Positions 1 through 8,290 of a DNA stretch of 16,562 bases are shown one piece after another. The stretch's first letter is position 1. Every line of letters starts with the position of its first letter. Location: contig JAAEOI010000054.1 of assembly GCA_024244665.1 (NCBI GenBank), forward strand, positions 1-16,562, in the 5' to 3' direction. The position numbers and the translations under genes were made by a program. The notes below the pieces were generated by a model. That model was given only the letters and a program-made list of their open reading frames with translations, was not told the DNA's origin and made no database searches. The DNA comes from Bacteroidota bacterium (lineage in GTDB: Bacteria; Bacteroidota; Bacteroidia; Bacteroidales; GCA-2748055).

Positions 1-972
1 GAGGCCATACCACCATGAAAATCCCAGGGTGTAGGGTTGTTCCACCTGCAGATTGCGGGCCCCGACAATGATCCTTTTGGGTTCCATAACCGAGGTGGCC
101 ATCTCCTCACAACGGAATTCATGATCCTGCCAGGTACGGAGTTCTTTCCCTTTGATCATCTCAAGGATTTCCCCACCCGTAGAGTGGTCGGATCTATCCC
201 GGGGAAGGTCCATGTAACAGAGGAGACTGCTTTTTTGATCCCCACCCAGTTCCAGTTCCGTTCGCCGCTTCTGCTCGATAGTGGCGAATTTTTCAAAATC
301 CTGATAGCTGAGCCCTCCCATGACCAGCAGGCGCCGCTTCTGTTCATCTGAAAAGGTGAGCAGGATATTATTTCTTGACTTCAGTGCATTGCTGCGGGTC
401 AGAGGCGAATAAGAACGACGGCCGTACTCCCGGGGTTGACCTCCGCTGAAGCCATCGACCATGGCAAAATCCTCTGTTTTATCCACTCCCTCATACACGA
501 TTCCGTCGGCCAATACATAAATATCCTTGACCCGGATAGGCTGTCCCGTTGTATTGGATAGGCCCCCTGTGGCGCTTATAAAACCCTGGTTTTCGTATAG
601 GATAAATGTGAACAGTAAGTCCGGATGGTTGTCGGCGTCAAACTTCAGGTCAAGGGCAAGGCCTTTGCCGGAGGGATCAGTCACTGCGCGTTGCTCCCAG
701 GAAATATCGAGCCCAGGCTCATCCGAGGACCTTTCGTTGATCTTCAGTTTTGCATTGGAAACGGCCGCAGTATGATCTTCCTGATCAAAAATGCTGTAGG
801 TCCCCATGGACAGATCGAACTCAAAACGGACCAGCTCATTTTGTAAAGCAACCACATTTCCGGTTTGTATGATCTGTGATGTCTGAGCCAGACCTGCTGA
901 AATTGCCAGAACGCTTATCACAAGGCTTGTCAGGAGACTATTCAGTGAACTTTTCAGGAAAGGCATATTCAT
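1..972 (-). CDS. Exported GH36-like (alpha-galactosidase-type) glycosidase, N-terminal part
   Basis: The frame is open from an ATG at 972 to the window edge, giving 324 residues with no stop, so the C-terminal catalytic part lies outside. The N-terminus has a signal peptide (hydrophobic stretch about residues 10-27, likely cut after LAQ near residue 30). What follows looks like the beta-supersandwich domain that precedes the barrel in GH36/GH31-like enzymes: an all-beta pattern with ALQNELVRFEFD near residues 42-53, then a stretch reading NNILLTF and later LLVMGGLSYQDFEKFA, which I associate with GH36-type alpha-galactosidase relatives in Bacteroidota. The family call rests on recalled sequence flavour. 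The catalytic aspartates cannot be seen, so substrate is open. It starts 35 bp after the upstream gene's stop and is probably the distal gene of the operon within view. An alternative ATG lies two codons in. Confidence 0.5.
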   Translation of the reverse strand, partial: MNMPFLKSSLNSLLTSLVISVLAISAGLAQTSQIIQTGNVVALQNELVRFEFDLSMGTYSIFDQEDHTAAVSNAKLKINERSSDEPGLDISWEQRAVTDPSGKGLALDLKFDADNHPDLLFTFILYENQGFISATGGLSNTTGQPIRVKDIYVLADGIVYEGVDKTEDFAMVDGFSGGQPREYGRRSYSPLTRSNALKSRNNILLTFSDEQKRRLLVMGGLSYQDFEKFATIEQKRRTELELGGDQKSSLLCYMDLPRDRSDHSTGGEILEMIKGKELRTWQDHEFRCEEMATSVMEPKRIIVGARNLQVEQPYTLGFSWWYGL

Positions 973-1007
973 TTTTGATGGTATGGCAAAAATTACGCAT
1001 TAAAAAT

Positions 1008-2693
1008 TTACAGGGCAGGGGCGAGATCCATCAGGATCCGGCCATCCTCGGGAATCACCCTTAAACCGTCATCCAGCTGTTTTATAAAAGCTCCGGTTTG
1101 AAGGGCCACCGCATAGTCAAATCCCTCATAGCTGCAGTCAATGCTTTTGTAATTGATCTGATTGTACGGGAGATTCTTATCGGGATCATAGGATAACTCC
1201 AGGAACCAGTTTTCCAGCTGCTTCCCTGAGGCAGTCATGCTGATGGACGTCTCATCAAATACCATTCTTATCTCACCCTCCAGTGCAGGTACGGGCCAGG
1301 TCACAGCCAGTTCTCCAGCCACGCTCTCGTCAAGCTGCGGATCCCCGCCCGTGATCTCCACCAGCGAGTCATTCCGAACAGCCTTGAATCTCAGTCCTGC
1401 AATATTTTCAGCAGTACTCCAGATAAATCCATCCACAAAGGGGAGTGTATGATATAAACACTGAGTGGAAGTGCCTTTCCGGGTAAGGTAAGCGGATGCA
1501 AGGTCCTCATCAAACAGATGGATATCCCTGAACCGCAGGGTTCCTTTTTCCCACAGAAGGTTGGCCCGGTAATAGCGGCTGTTGAACCATACAGTCTTAA
1601 GGTCTTTTTCAGAATGATCCTTTAAAGCTGCCACCGAGGTGGGTGGTGTTACTGGATAATTTTCCTTAAACCAGGCACCGGATTCAGCCAGTGTCTCAAC
1701 CCTGACCTTTCCCTCGTCCCGCATGGCTGCAATGGCAGGCATCTGTATGTTAAATCCCTGGCTCATCCTTTTCCATGTAAAGGAGTTCTCCTGTCCGGTC
1801 TGGGTATAGGCGTATTCCATGCAGGCGCCTTCCACAAATTCATCAAAATACCATTCACACCAGGCAGAATCGCCCCCTCCGAACTTGTAGACAGGTTCAA
1901 GAGAGACCACCCTCTGGGTGTTCCCTCCCAGGCCGTTGTCATACTGGTGAATAGGATCGCTTCCCAGCATCCTGAAGATGGGGACCGGTATCTGGTTTTC
2001 TGTATTTTGTGCCGGCATATAGGCATTTTTCTTGCTGGGGTAGTAGGCCTGGTTCCAGTAGCCTCCCCACATGGTGTACCCATCTGTCCCGATTTGATCC
2101 TTACAGTTGCAGGAGGCTATAATCCCGTATTTTTCATACATGTAGTTCAGGGTGTGGGCATCAATGAACCATGAACCTGCCGATTTGGGATAGTAGCCGA
2201 ATATTTCCTTAAACCGGGCCATATAGGTATCCACCAGCTTTTCTCTCTCCTCCGGTGTATACCCGGTTGCAAAGCCCACATCGGCATGCCAATCCCACGG
2301 GTACCTGCCACGCCATGAATATTCGCTATCCTCCACAAGAGGCTGGGGAATCTCCCACCAGGCCCCAAGCTCAAACTGGTCGGGTGGCAGATCAATCAGC
2401 AGTTCCTGGTACCTGGGATCAATCAGTGCGTCATACTGCAGCAGGAAGGATCCCTTCAGGTCATACTGCTTCATCATTTTCACCTGCTCTACGACTGTCT
2501 CATATAGCACATCTTCAGTAATCCAGTCGATCCGCGGTTCACACTGACGGATGAAATTTACAATGTTTACAATCTTTGGTTTGCTGCTATCTGTGTCAGC
2601 CGTGGCCTCATCCGATGTTCCTCTATTACAGGAACTGCCCAATGAAAAGAGAAGGCATGCCAGCGGGAGTATAAGCTTATTTTTCAGAGTCAT
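1008..2693 (-). CDS. Lipoprotein of unknown function, possible NodB/GH57-like barrel plus C-terminal beta domain
   Basis: This 561-residue protein begins with a lipoprotein signal (lipobox LGSSC, Cys22) followed by a Ser/Thr/Asp-rich linker, so it is probably outer-membrane anchored. Residues about 40-330 show alternating strands and helices with conspicuous aromatic and acidic clusters: ELGAWWEIP at 108-116, YPWDWHADVG at 131-140 and AGSWFIDAH at 172-180. That layout recalls the (beta/alpha)7 fold of polysaccharide deacetylases and GH38/GH57 enzymes, but I see no canonical NodB HxxxH metal motif. Residues from about 385 to the end look all-beta. I recall Bacteroidota structural-genomics families (DUF3863/DUF3864) of this type, but that link is unverified. 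Its place between a UROD-like protein and a GH36-like enzyme suggests carbohydrate work, perhaps as a glycosidase or deacetylase. No specific activity can be assigned. Confidence 0.6.
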   Translation of the reverse strand: MTLKNKLILPLACLLFSLGSSCNRGTSDEATADTDSSKPKIVNIVNFIRQCEPRIDWITEDVLYETVVEQVKMMKQYDLKGSFLLQYDALIDPRYQELLIDLPPDQFELGAWWEIPQPLVEDSEYSWRGRYPWDWHADVGFATGYTPEEREKLVDTYMARFKEIFGYYPKSAGSWFIDAHTLNYMYEKYGIIASCNCKDQIGTDGYTMWGGYWNQAYYPSKKNAYMPAQNTENQIPVPIFRMLGSDPIHQYDNGLGGNTQRVVSLEPVYKFGGGDSAWCEWYFDEFVEGACMEYAYTQTGQENSFTWKRMSQGFNIQMPAIAAMRDEGKVRVETLAESGAWFKENYPVTPPTSVAALKDHSEKDLKTVWFNSRYYRANLLWEKGTLRFRDIHLFDEDLASAYLTRKGTSTQCLYHTLPFVDGFIWSTAENIAGLRFKAVRNDSLVEITGGDPQLDESVAGELAVTWPVPALEGEIRMVFDETSISMTASGKQLENWFLELSYDPDKNLPYNQINYKSIDCSYEGFDYAVALQTGAFIKQLDDGLRVIPEDGRILMDLAPAL

Positions 2694-2749
2694 TTATATC
2701 GTGCTATTTATTGGTTATCCATACATTCTGCAGTCCTGAGAAGGCCGGC

Positions 2750-3907
2750 CTATTCATAGGCTCCATATTTGCAAAGGGTCTCCCACCAGGCCATGATGTT
2801 TTCAGGAGGTACACCCTCCTGGATGACATGAATGGGAGCAAAAATGAAGCCTCCCCCCGGTGCAAGATCATCGATCCTTCGTTTGGTTTCCTCCCTGACC
2901 TCCCCGACGGAACCGTGGGGCATCACATGCTGGGTGTCGCAGCTGCCGCCCCATATTGTTATTTCATTGCCATATAGTTGTTTGAACTTTGTCGTATCCA
3001 TGCCTTCGCAGCTCACCTGGAAGGGATTCAGAATGTCAACTCCTGCTTCAATAAGCAGGGGGATGGTCTCCATGATGGCACCATCATTGTGAAAAAAGAT
3101 ATAAATCTTTGATTTCGCCTTCTCCTTAATAAATTGAAAGAGGCGTTTGTGGTAAGGCCAGATCATCTCCTTGTAGAGATCGAGACTGACAAGCAGGCTG
3201 GATTGGGTGCCAAGGTCATCGGCGCAGGAAGCCACCAGGACATTTTCCCCGACGGCCTCCAGTGCATTTTCCCAGTATTGCATTTTGACCTCAAGAATAT
3301 GTTCCATGATGGCATGAACTGCCGGCTTGTTCACATACATATCCATCATGAATTTTTCATAACCGGTCATCCACATGGCATGTTCCCACATTCCTGAACT
3401 CATGCGACCCAGCACATAGGCCTTTTGTTCTTTATGGACAATCTGATCGGCCTCTTTTTTCAGATCCTTATACCGGTAAGGGTCCAGGGCATCGGGCCAG
3501 TTATAATCATCCACATCCTTGATGGTCTCCACATGGGCCAGGGGGCTTAATGCCAGGTCGTAGTATTGCCCACCTTTCAGGGGCATGCACCACTGCATTC
3601 CCCATTCATCTTCTAAATAGTGATAACCGTCCCTGTTTCCCAGGTCTTTCAGCCGGGATCCTGTTGGGGTAGCAGGACCAATATTTTTCACATCGACACC
3701 CAGGTAATCAATCACATCCTGTCCTGTATGTGCCATCTGGGTGATGGGGTCTTTCAGCTCCGCCGGGGCTGATAATCCAAGATGTTTTTTGAGCGCTTTA
3801 AGCGCATTAATATTGATACCTGAAACCATTGTGCCACCCAGATCGAAGGGGATTTTATCTCCTTCCCTGTGTTCAAGAGCAGCCACTATTCTTTCGTAAC
3901 TTGTCAT
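2750..3907 (-). CDS. Uroporphyrinogen decarboxylase superfamily protein (methyltransferase-like)
   Basis: At 385 residues it matches the usual length of the UROD superfamily, which holds haem-biosynthetic HemE and corrinoid-linked methyltransferases such as MtaA and CmuA. It starts with MTSYERIVAALEHREGDKIP, the typical opening of the non-HemE members. The core also fits: FFHNDG at 271-276, GVDILNPFQ at 289-297, GMDTTKFKQLYG at 302-313, WGGSCDTQ at 319-326 and PGGGFIFAPIH at 350-360. No signal peptide is present, making it the only clearly cytoplasmic protein in the cluster. HemE function is unlikely given this context and the methyltransferase-like motifs. The methyltransferase zinc site is usually HxC plus a later Cys; here the first part reads His273-Asn-Asp275, while Cys323 is present. 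No corrinoid protein is visible nearby. It may handle methyl groups from a methylated sugar, which is inference. The ATG at 3907 lies 18 bp after the GH127 stop. Confidence 0.8.
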   Translation of the reverse strand: MTSYERIVAALEHREGDKIPFDLGGTMVSGININALKALKKHLGLSAPAELKDPITQMAHTGQDVIDYLGVDVKNIGPATPTGSRLKDLGNRDGYHYLEDEWGMQWCMPLKGGQYYDLALSPLAHVETIKDVDDYNWPDALDPYRYKDLKKEADQIVHKEQKAYVLGRMSSGMWEHAMWMTGYEKFMMDMYVNKPAVHAIMEHILEVKMQYWENALEAVGENVLVASCADDLGTQSSLLVSLDLYKEMIWPYHKRLFQFIKEKAKSKIYIFFHNDGAIMETIPLLIEAGVDILNPFQVSCEGMDTTKFKQLYGNEITIWGGSCDTQHVMPHGSVGEVREETKRRIDDLAPGGGFIFAPIHVIQEGVPPENIMAWWETLCKYGAYE

Positions 3908-3925
3908 AACAAATAGTTGTATTAT

Positions 3926-5866
3926 TTAATTTTCACTAAGCGGAAGCCAGACCATCATCTCCCCCGAACCCCTGTTATTCCAAAGGTGATAAGGGATCAG
4001 GGTAACTTCTTCTGGGTGAGGATCGCTGGTTTTTGTTTTAATGATCTGTGTTCCATCCAACAGATCTGATTCAAATTGTGTAGTGAAGGGCGGGTCCCTG
4101 TCAAAACGCAGATCCAGTATCCGGCCATCCTCATTGTCGGGCCACTCGGCACAGAATACCAGGGGACCCCGCTGGACGGCAAAGCGATCCCGGTCTGCTT
4201 CAACCCTGGCATCCGCAATAATGCTTTGAATCTCCATGGGGAGTTCATAGGTAATGATATCAGCGGTTTTCCACTCCCTGTCCAACACAATGTATCCATC
4301 CTTTGTCTGGTACCTTACCGGCTGGTCATTGACCAGTACAGTGGGTGAGGGGGTATCGTTTTCAATGAAGCGATAGAGGTCGCCCGGAATGGCCTTATTG
4401 TTAGCCCAGCCGGGATTTCGCAGTTTAACTTTAAATTTTTTGGTCCCGGCAGGGAAGAGGCTGATTTTAACCTTCCCATCCCAGGGATAGTGAGTGGCCT
4501 GCTTTACCTCAATATCTGAACCATTCAGACTGAAGCTTGCGGTATTATCCACAAATAGATTGATAAACAGTTCATCTGCTTTAGTGGCATAGATATAGCC
4601 AGGGAAAGCAGGTATGAATCTTGAAATATTGGAGGGGCAACAGGCGCACCCAAACCATTCGCTTCTTTCGTGTTCTCCTGCAGATTCTAATGGATTGGGA
4701 TAGAAAAAGTGATCGCCGCTCAGCGAAACGCCTGATAATAAACTGTTATACAGGGTTCTTTCGAGTACATCATAGTATTTCGATTCGCCATGTAGCAGGA
4801 ACAGCCGGTGATTCACAAAAACATTTCCCACCGAGGCACAGGTTTCACAATAGGCCTTTCGGTTGGGAAGGACAAATGGATCGTCAAATCCTTCGTTTCC
4901 GGCCTCCGTGCCTATGCCTCCGGTGACATAGGTTTTGCGGTAAACAATATCCTCCCATAAGCGGTCGATGGCTTTGATATAGGTTGTGTCATTTTGAATG
5001 GCAGCCAGATCAGCCATGGCCGAATACATATAGCATGCCCTTACTGCATGTCCCACCGCCTCTTTCTGCTCGCATACCTTCTGATGCATTTGTAATTGCT
5101 TATGTCCGCCCGGTCCGCGTGCATCCAGGAAAAACCTTGCCAGCTCCAGATAGTTATGATTTCCGGTGACACGGTATAGCTTGATCAGTCCCACTTCAAT
5201 CTCCTGGTGCCCCGGGGTGCGCTCCAATTTGTTCCATCCAAAAGTTTCGTATATCAGGTCCGCATTCTTGATGGCAATATCCAGCAGGCTTGATTTCCCT
5301 GTGGCATCATAAAAGGCAACAGCTGCCTCGTACATATGACCCACATTGTAAAGCTCATGACTCGATTTTTCTACATTGATCCAGCGTTCAGGTCCGGCCA
5401 TACTGGAAGCACTGTCTCCAAGTATGGTCCGGTTGGTATAAAGATATCCATCCTCTTCCTGGGCCATCCCGATTTTATAGATCAGTGAGTCAAGATAGGC
5501 CTCCAGAACAGGATCGGGTATGGTCTGCAGGGAATAGCTCGCTCCTTCAATAATCTTATACACATCAGAATCGTCGAAGGCATACAATGAGCTGAAGCTA
5601 CCTTCAGCTAAACCGCCTGCAACCTCGAAATTTTTGATTCTTCCGGTTATCTCAGATTGATGAAAGGCAATGGGGATACTTACTTCATGGTTACGCCTGA
5701 TCCTGGGTCCCCAAAAATTATCGCTAATGGTGACACTTGTAAAAGGAACCGGCGTAATAGAATAATCCTCCCTCTGGACTTCCTTTTCACTACAGCCTGA
5801 AAAGGTGATAAGGGCGCATAGCATCACTGCAGATATTGAGCCTCTTACTATACCTTGCTTTTCCAT
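3926..5866 (-). CDS. GH127 family lipoprotein (beta-L-arabinofuranosidase type, DUF1680)
   Basis: The 646-residue protein carries a lipoprotein signal (FSGC, Cys25) and then a full-length GH127 enzyme. These retaining hydrolases release beta-L-arabinofuranose or related residues, using a zinc-bound cysteine as nucleophile. The expected zinc and catalytic residues are visible: AYCETC with Glu341 and Cys343, and GCACCPSN with Cys409 and Cys410, equivalent to Glu338, Cys340, Cys417 and Cys418 recalled for HypBA1 of Bifidobacterium. Glu325 in NEGF is the likely acid/base. Residues 45-420 form the helical barrel opening with TISDNFWGPRIRRNHE; the remainder is beta-rich. Some GH127 members act on other sugars, such as aceric acid in rhamnogalacturonan II, so L-arabinofuranose is the default but not a certain substrate. 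It starts 26 bp after the oxidoreductase stop and probably works in the periplasm or on the cell surface. Confidence 0.9.
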   Translation of the reverse strand: MEKQGIVRGSISAVMLCALITFSGCSEKEVQREDYSITPVPFTSVTISDNFWGPRIRRNHEVSIPIAFHQSEITGRIKNFEVAGGLAEGSFSSLYAFDDSDVYKIIEGASYSLQTIPDPVLEAYLDSLIYKIGMAQEEDGYLYTNRTILGDSASSMAGPERWINVEKSSHELYNVGHMYEAAVAFYDATGKSSLLDIAIKNADLIYETFGWNKLERTPGHQEIEVGLIKLYRVTGNHNYLELARFFLDARGPGGHKQLQMHQKVCEQKEAVGHAVRACYMYSAMADLAAIQNDTTYIKAIDRLWEDIVYRKTYVTGGIGTEAGNEGFDDPFVLPNRKAYCETCASVGNVFVNHRLFLLHGESKYYDVLERTLYNSLLSGVSLSGDHFFYPNPLESAGEHERSEWFGCACCPSNISRFIPAFPGYIYATKADELFINLFVDNTASFSLNGSDIEVKQATHYPWDGKVKISLFPAGTKKFKVKLRNPGWANNKAIPGDLYRFIENDTPSPTVLVNDQPVRYQTKDGYIVLDREWKTADIITYELPMEIQSIIADARVEADRDRFAVQRGPLVFCAEWPDNEDGRILDLRFDRDPPFTTQFESDLLDGTQIIKTKTSDPHPEEVTLIPYHLWNNRGSGEMMVWLPLSEN

Positions 5867-5892
5867 TTTATATAGGTTTTATACTCAGCAGG

Positions 5893-7272
5893 TTAAATCT
5901 TCCAGCCTTCCCTGAATTCAGGATAAATCAGGGAATTTGCTTCCTCTAAATTAGAAACTTTCATCTTTGATGCGTCCCATTCAATTCGTTGATTTCTATA
6001 GTTACTGGCTACTACTCCAAGCAGAACGGTTTCGGTCAGGGGACCTCCGTAATTGAAGTTGGCACTGGATGGTTTTCCTGATTTAATGGCATTGACCCAG
6101 TCGGCATAATGTCCCGGTACCCGCCCGATGGTTTGAGGAGGGGTCACAATTTCAGTTTCGCCGTTAAAAAGAGTGACTTCAAAGGGGTCGGCTCCGTGGG
6201 ATCCATGTTTGATCATCCCTTTTTCCCCGACCAGCAGTGCGCCATTGGTGCCAAATTTTATGTTGGCAAATCGTTCATCCTGGACCGGCAGCATACCACC
6301 ATCATACCAGGTAAGTTTAACTGCGGGTTTATCGACCCGTTCCGGGAATTTATATTCAATGATGGAAGCGGTGGGGAAAGTGTCGTAAGATACACCTTCC
6401 AACAGGTTGGTGGTGCTGGATATAATGCTTTCAGGGCTGCCAAGGTTGAGGGCCCAGAAGCTTGGATCGAGTGTATGACAACCGAAGTCACCCAGGGCGC
6501 CGCAACCAAAGTCCTTAAATCCTCGCCACCTTCTCGGTGCATACATGGGGTGATAGGGCCTCTCCATTGCCGGTCCCATCCACAGGTCCCAATCCAGTGT
6601 TTTCGGAGTCTTGAAATCACCTGTTGGCCGCTCTATTCCGTGAGGAAATGCAACGTTTCCGCCCCCGATTGGCCGGTCGCACCATGCAACAACCTCGGCA
6701 ACATCTCCGATAATTCCGGCATGGACAATTTCAACCATATCTCTGATGGAGTCAAAGGAGTGGCCCTGGTTGCCCATTTGCGTCATAACTCCCTGTTCGT
6801 TTGCAGCTTCGGTGATTGATCGCACTTCATGCAGCGAATGAGCCAGGGGTTTCTCACAATACACATGTTTCCCGGCTGCAATGGCCATCATTGCAATCAC
6901 ACCGTGGGTGTGGTCGGGTGTGGAAATAACAACCCCGTCAATATCTTTTTGCTTCTCCAGCATGACCCGGAAATCTTTGTATCGTCCGGCCTTTGGAAAC
7001 TGCTCGAATACTTCTACCACACGCTCACACCAATCCACATCACACAGGGCAACCACATTGACATCGAGTTTGGACAAGCCTCTCAGATTAGAGAGGCCCT
7101 TTCCTGCCACACCAACGAAGGCAAGGTTTATCCGGTCGGAAGGCCAACTCTGTTTTTCATCAGGTTGTTTTTCATCATTGCTTCCTGTTGCACATGCTGC
7201 CATGCCCAGGCCAAGTGTTGCAAGGGTGCCAATGGAAGTTGTTTTTACGAAATTGCGCCGTGTTGTTTTCAT
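5893..7272 (-). CDS. Tat-exported Gfo/Idh/MocA family oxidoreductase
   Basis: The 459-residue protein opens with a twin-arginine signal (TTRRNFVKT, Arg5-Arg6) and a hydrophobic stretch ending at MAAC, so it may become a Tat-exported lipoprotein at Cys27. The Rossmann domain follows: NLAFVGVAGKGLSN at 49-62 is the dinucleotide loop, STPDHTH at 117-123 and CEKP at 139-142 hold the family signature including the EKP lysine (Lys141). The C-terminal domain contains GALGDFGCHTLDPSFW at 258-273, where His266 and Asp269 are likely active-site residues. Such enzymes oxidise or reduce sugars with NAD(P), and some exported members keep the cofactor tightly bound. GH109 glycosidases are relatives, but the retained EKP motif and the GDFGCHTLDP stretch fit the oxidoreductase group better. 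C3 oxidation of a glycoside, as in 3-keto-glycoside pathways, is a possible role, though no DUF1080-type partner lies in view. Confidence 0.85.
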   Translation of the reverse strand: MKTTRRNFVKTTSIGTLATLGLGMAACATGSNDEKQPDEKQSWPSDRINLAFVGVAGKGLSNLRGLSKLDVNVVALCDVDWCERVVEVFEQFPKAGRYKDFRVMLEKQKDIDGVVISTPDHTHGVIAMMAIAAGKHVYCEKPLAHSLHEVRSITEAANEQGVMTQMGNQGHSFDSIRDMVEIVHAGIIGDVAEVVAWCDRPIGGGNVAFPHGIERPTGDFKTPKTLDWDLWMGPAMERPYHPMYAPRRWRGFKDFGCGALGDFGCHTLDPSFWALNLGSPESIISSTTNLLEGVSYDTFPTASIIEYKFPERVDKPAVKLTWYDGGMLPVQDERFANIKFGTNGALLVGEKGMIKHGSHGADPFEVTLFNGETEIVTPPQTIGRVPGHYADWVNAIKSGKPSSANFNYGGPLTETVLLGVVASNYRNQRIEWDASKMKVSNLEEANSLIYPEFREGWKI

Positions 7273-7344
7273 ACTGTTTGCTTAATGTTATATAGTAATC
7301 TGATATCTTTTTTCATTTGTTATAGCTCCAATCCAATACCCCCA

Positions 7345-8286
7345 TTATATAAAGCCGCTATTTCCAAGCCGCTGAGACGATGCATCGGAGACCACCTGGC
7401 CAGAGTTGTCATCGAATTTCCAGTATCCGATCAGATCCTTTTTCATTTGGTCGGGGCGGGACAGGGGTGCTGTTTTTTCAATTCTTGCAAAAAATTCCTC
7501 TCCTGCTTCTTCAATGGACCTGGTATTTGTATGAACCGGTTTTCCGGAATAAGGAAGCGCCGCTTTTGCTATTCTCTCTCCGATAATGAGGTGAGATGGT
7601 GTGTCATAATGGTAACCATCATTCAAATCCATGCTTACAACCAGTGAAATATTCGGATCACTCCCGGCCTTCTTGCGCACGATCTCTCTGACCATCGGAC
7701 CACCTCCACAACTTCTACCGTCCCATACACCATCGTTTTTTTGACAACAATCACTCTCGCCCTGCAACCAGATGAATCCGGCAATTTCATATCCCTGTTT
7801 TGTGTCGTATCCGGGGTATACCTGATCCAGGTTTTTCAGGAAAGTGTGAAACCTTCTGATCATTTGATTGTACAAAGGTCCCACCTCCCCGCCTGCCCGT
7901 TTCACCGCGCCAGGCGGACGCCAGTCCACATGCAGGGTTGTTCCTCCCAGTGCCGATTTGAAAAGTATGATTTCATTTTCAAGTGTGTCACCCATGTTAT
8001 GACCAAAAAGCAGCTCCGGTCCGAAATTCCCCCTGCGAAAACCGTATTCGGGCAGAAGAGGACCTGATACCCGGCCGGCATATACACACCACACATCATC
8101 TCTCTCTTCAAGTAGCCGGTTCAGACCGTTCTCCTCCAGGTAAACTGTTCTGCCCGGCCCTTCCATATTTGACTGTCCGGCCATGATATAGATTTTTACC
8201 GGATCAGGTCCTGAACAGGAAATCATGCAGAATACAGCCAGGAGCATCAGGCTGCCTCTTAGTAAATTCCCAAGGGGTTTATTCAT
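7345..8286 (-). CDS. SASA-family acetylesterase (sialate O-acetylesterase-like), shortened, with LamG stub
   Basis: This 313-residue predicted lipoprotein (signal peptide ending MISC, Cys24) belongs to the SASA/CE6-like SGNH hydrolases that remove acetyl groups from sugars. The nucleophile block GQSNM lies at 37-41 (Ser39), IWLQGESD at 172-179, and the Asp/His block DGYHYD at 223-228. Two things are odd. Only about 44 residues separate GESD from DGYHY, against about 82 between the matching blocks of the neighbouring paralogue, so one structural stretch seems missing. Also, the last 30 residues (LIGYWKFDDNSGQVVSDAS onward) look like the first strands of a LamG/concanavalin-like domain that stops at a TAA before the rest of the fold. 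The enzyme may be a natural short variant or decaying. It begins 4 bp after the upstream esterase stop, so the two are surely co-transcribed. Confidence 0.75.
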   Translation of the reverse strand: MNKPLGNLLRGSLMLLAVFCMISCSGPDPVKIYIMAGQSNMEGPGRTVYLEENGLNRLLEERDDVWCVYAGRVSGPLLPEYGFRRGNFGPELLFGHNMGDTLENEIILFKSALGGTTLHVDWRPPGAVKRAGGEVGPLYNQMIRRFHTFLKNLDQVYPGYDTKQGYEIAGFIWLQGESDCCQKNDGVWDGRSCGGGPMVREIVRKKAGSDPNISLVVSMDLNDGYHYDTPSHLIIGERIAKAALPYSGKPVHTNTRSIEEAGEEFFARIEKTAPLSRPDQMKKDLIGYWKFDDNSGQVVSDASSQRLGNSGFI

Positions 8287-8290
8287 GTTT

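Noticed and set aside
2743..2750. GGCCGGCC palindrome between two genes
   Set aside because: An 8-bp palindrome overlapping a stop codon, with no poly-T tract after it on the transcribed strand; not convincing as a terminator or operator.
2750..3907. Haem biosynthesis gene hemE
   Set aside because: The opening MTSYERIVAALEHREGDKIP and the GGSCDTQ region fit the methyltransferase-like branch, and no other haem biosynthesis gene is nearby.
6109..6819. Open plus-strand frame of 236 codons
   Set aside because: It lies antisense inside the well-supported Gfo/Idh oxidoreductase gene and its product has no recognisable family pattern.
5893..7272. GH109 N-acetylgalactosaminidase
   Set aside because: GH109 enzymes are also Tat-exported Rossmann proteins, but this one keeps the EKP lysine motif and the GDFGCHTLDP stretch of the oxidoreductase group.
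6829..7647. Open plus-strand frame of 272 codons crossing the 7273-7344 gap
   Set aside because: It runs opposite to two confidently identified genes, and its Cys/His-rich product looks like the reverse reading of coding DNA.
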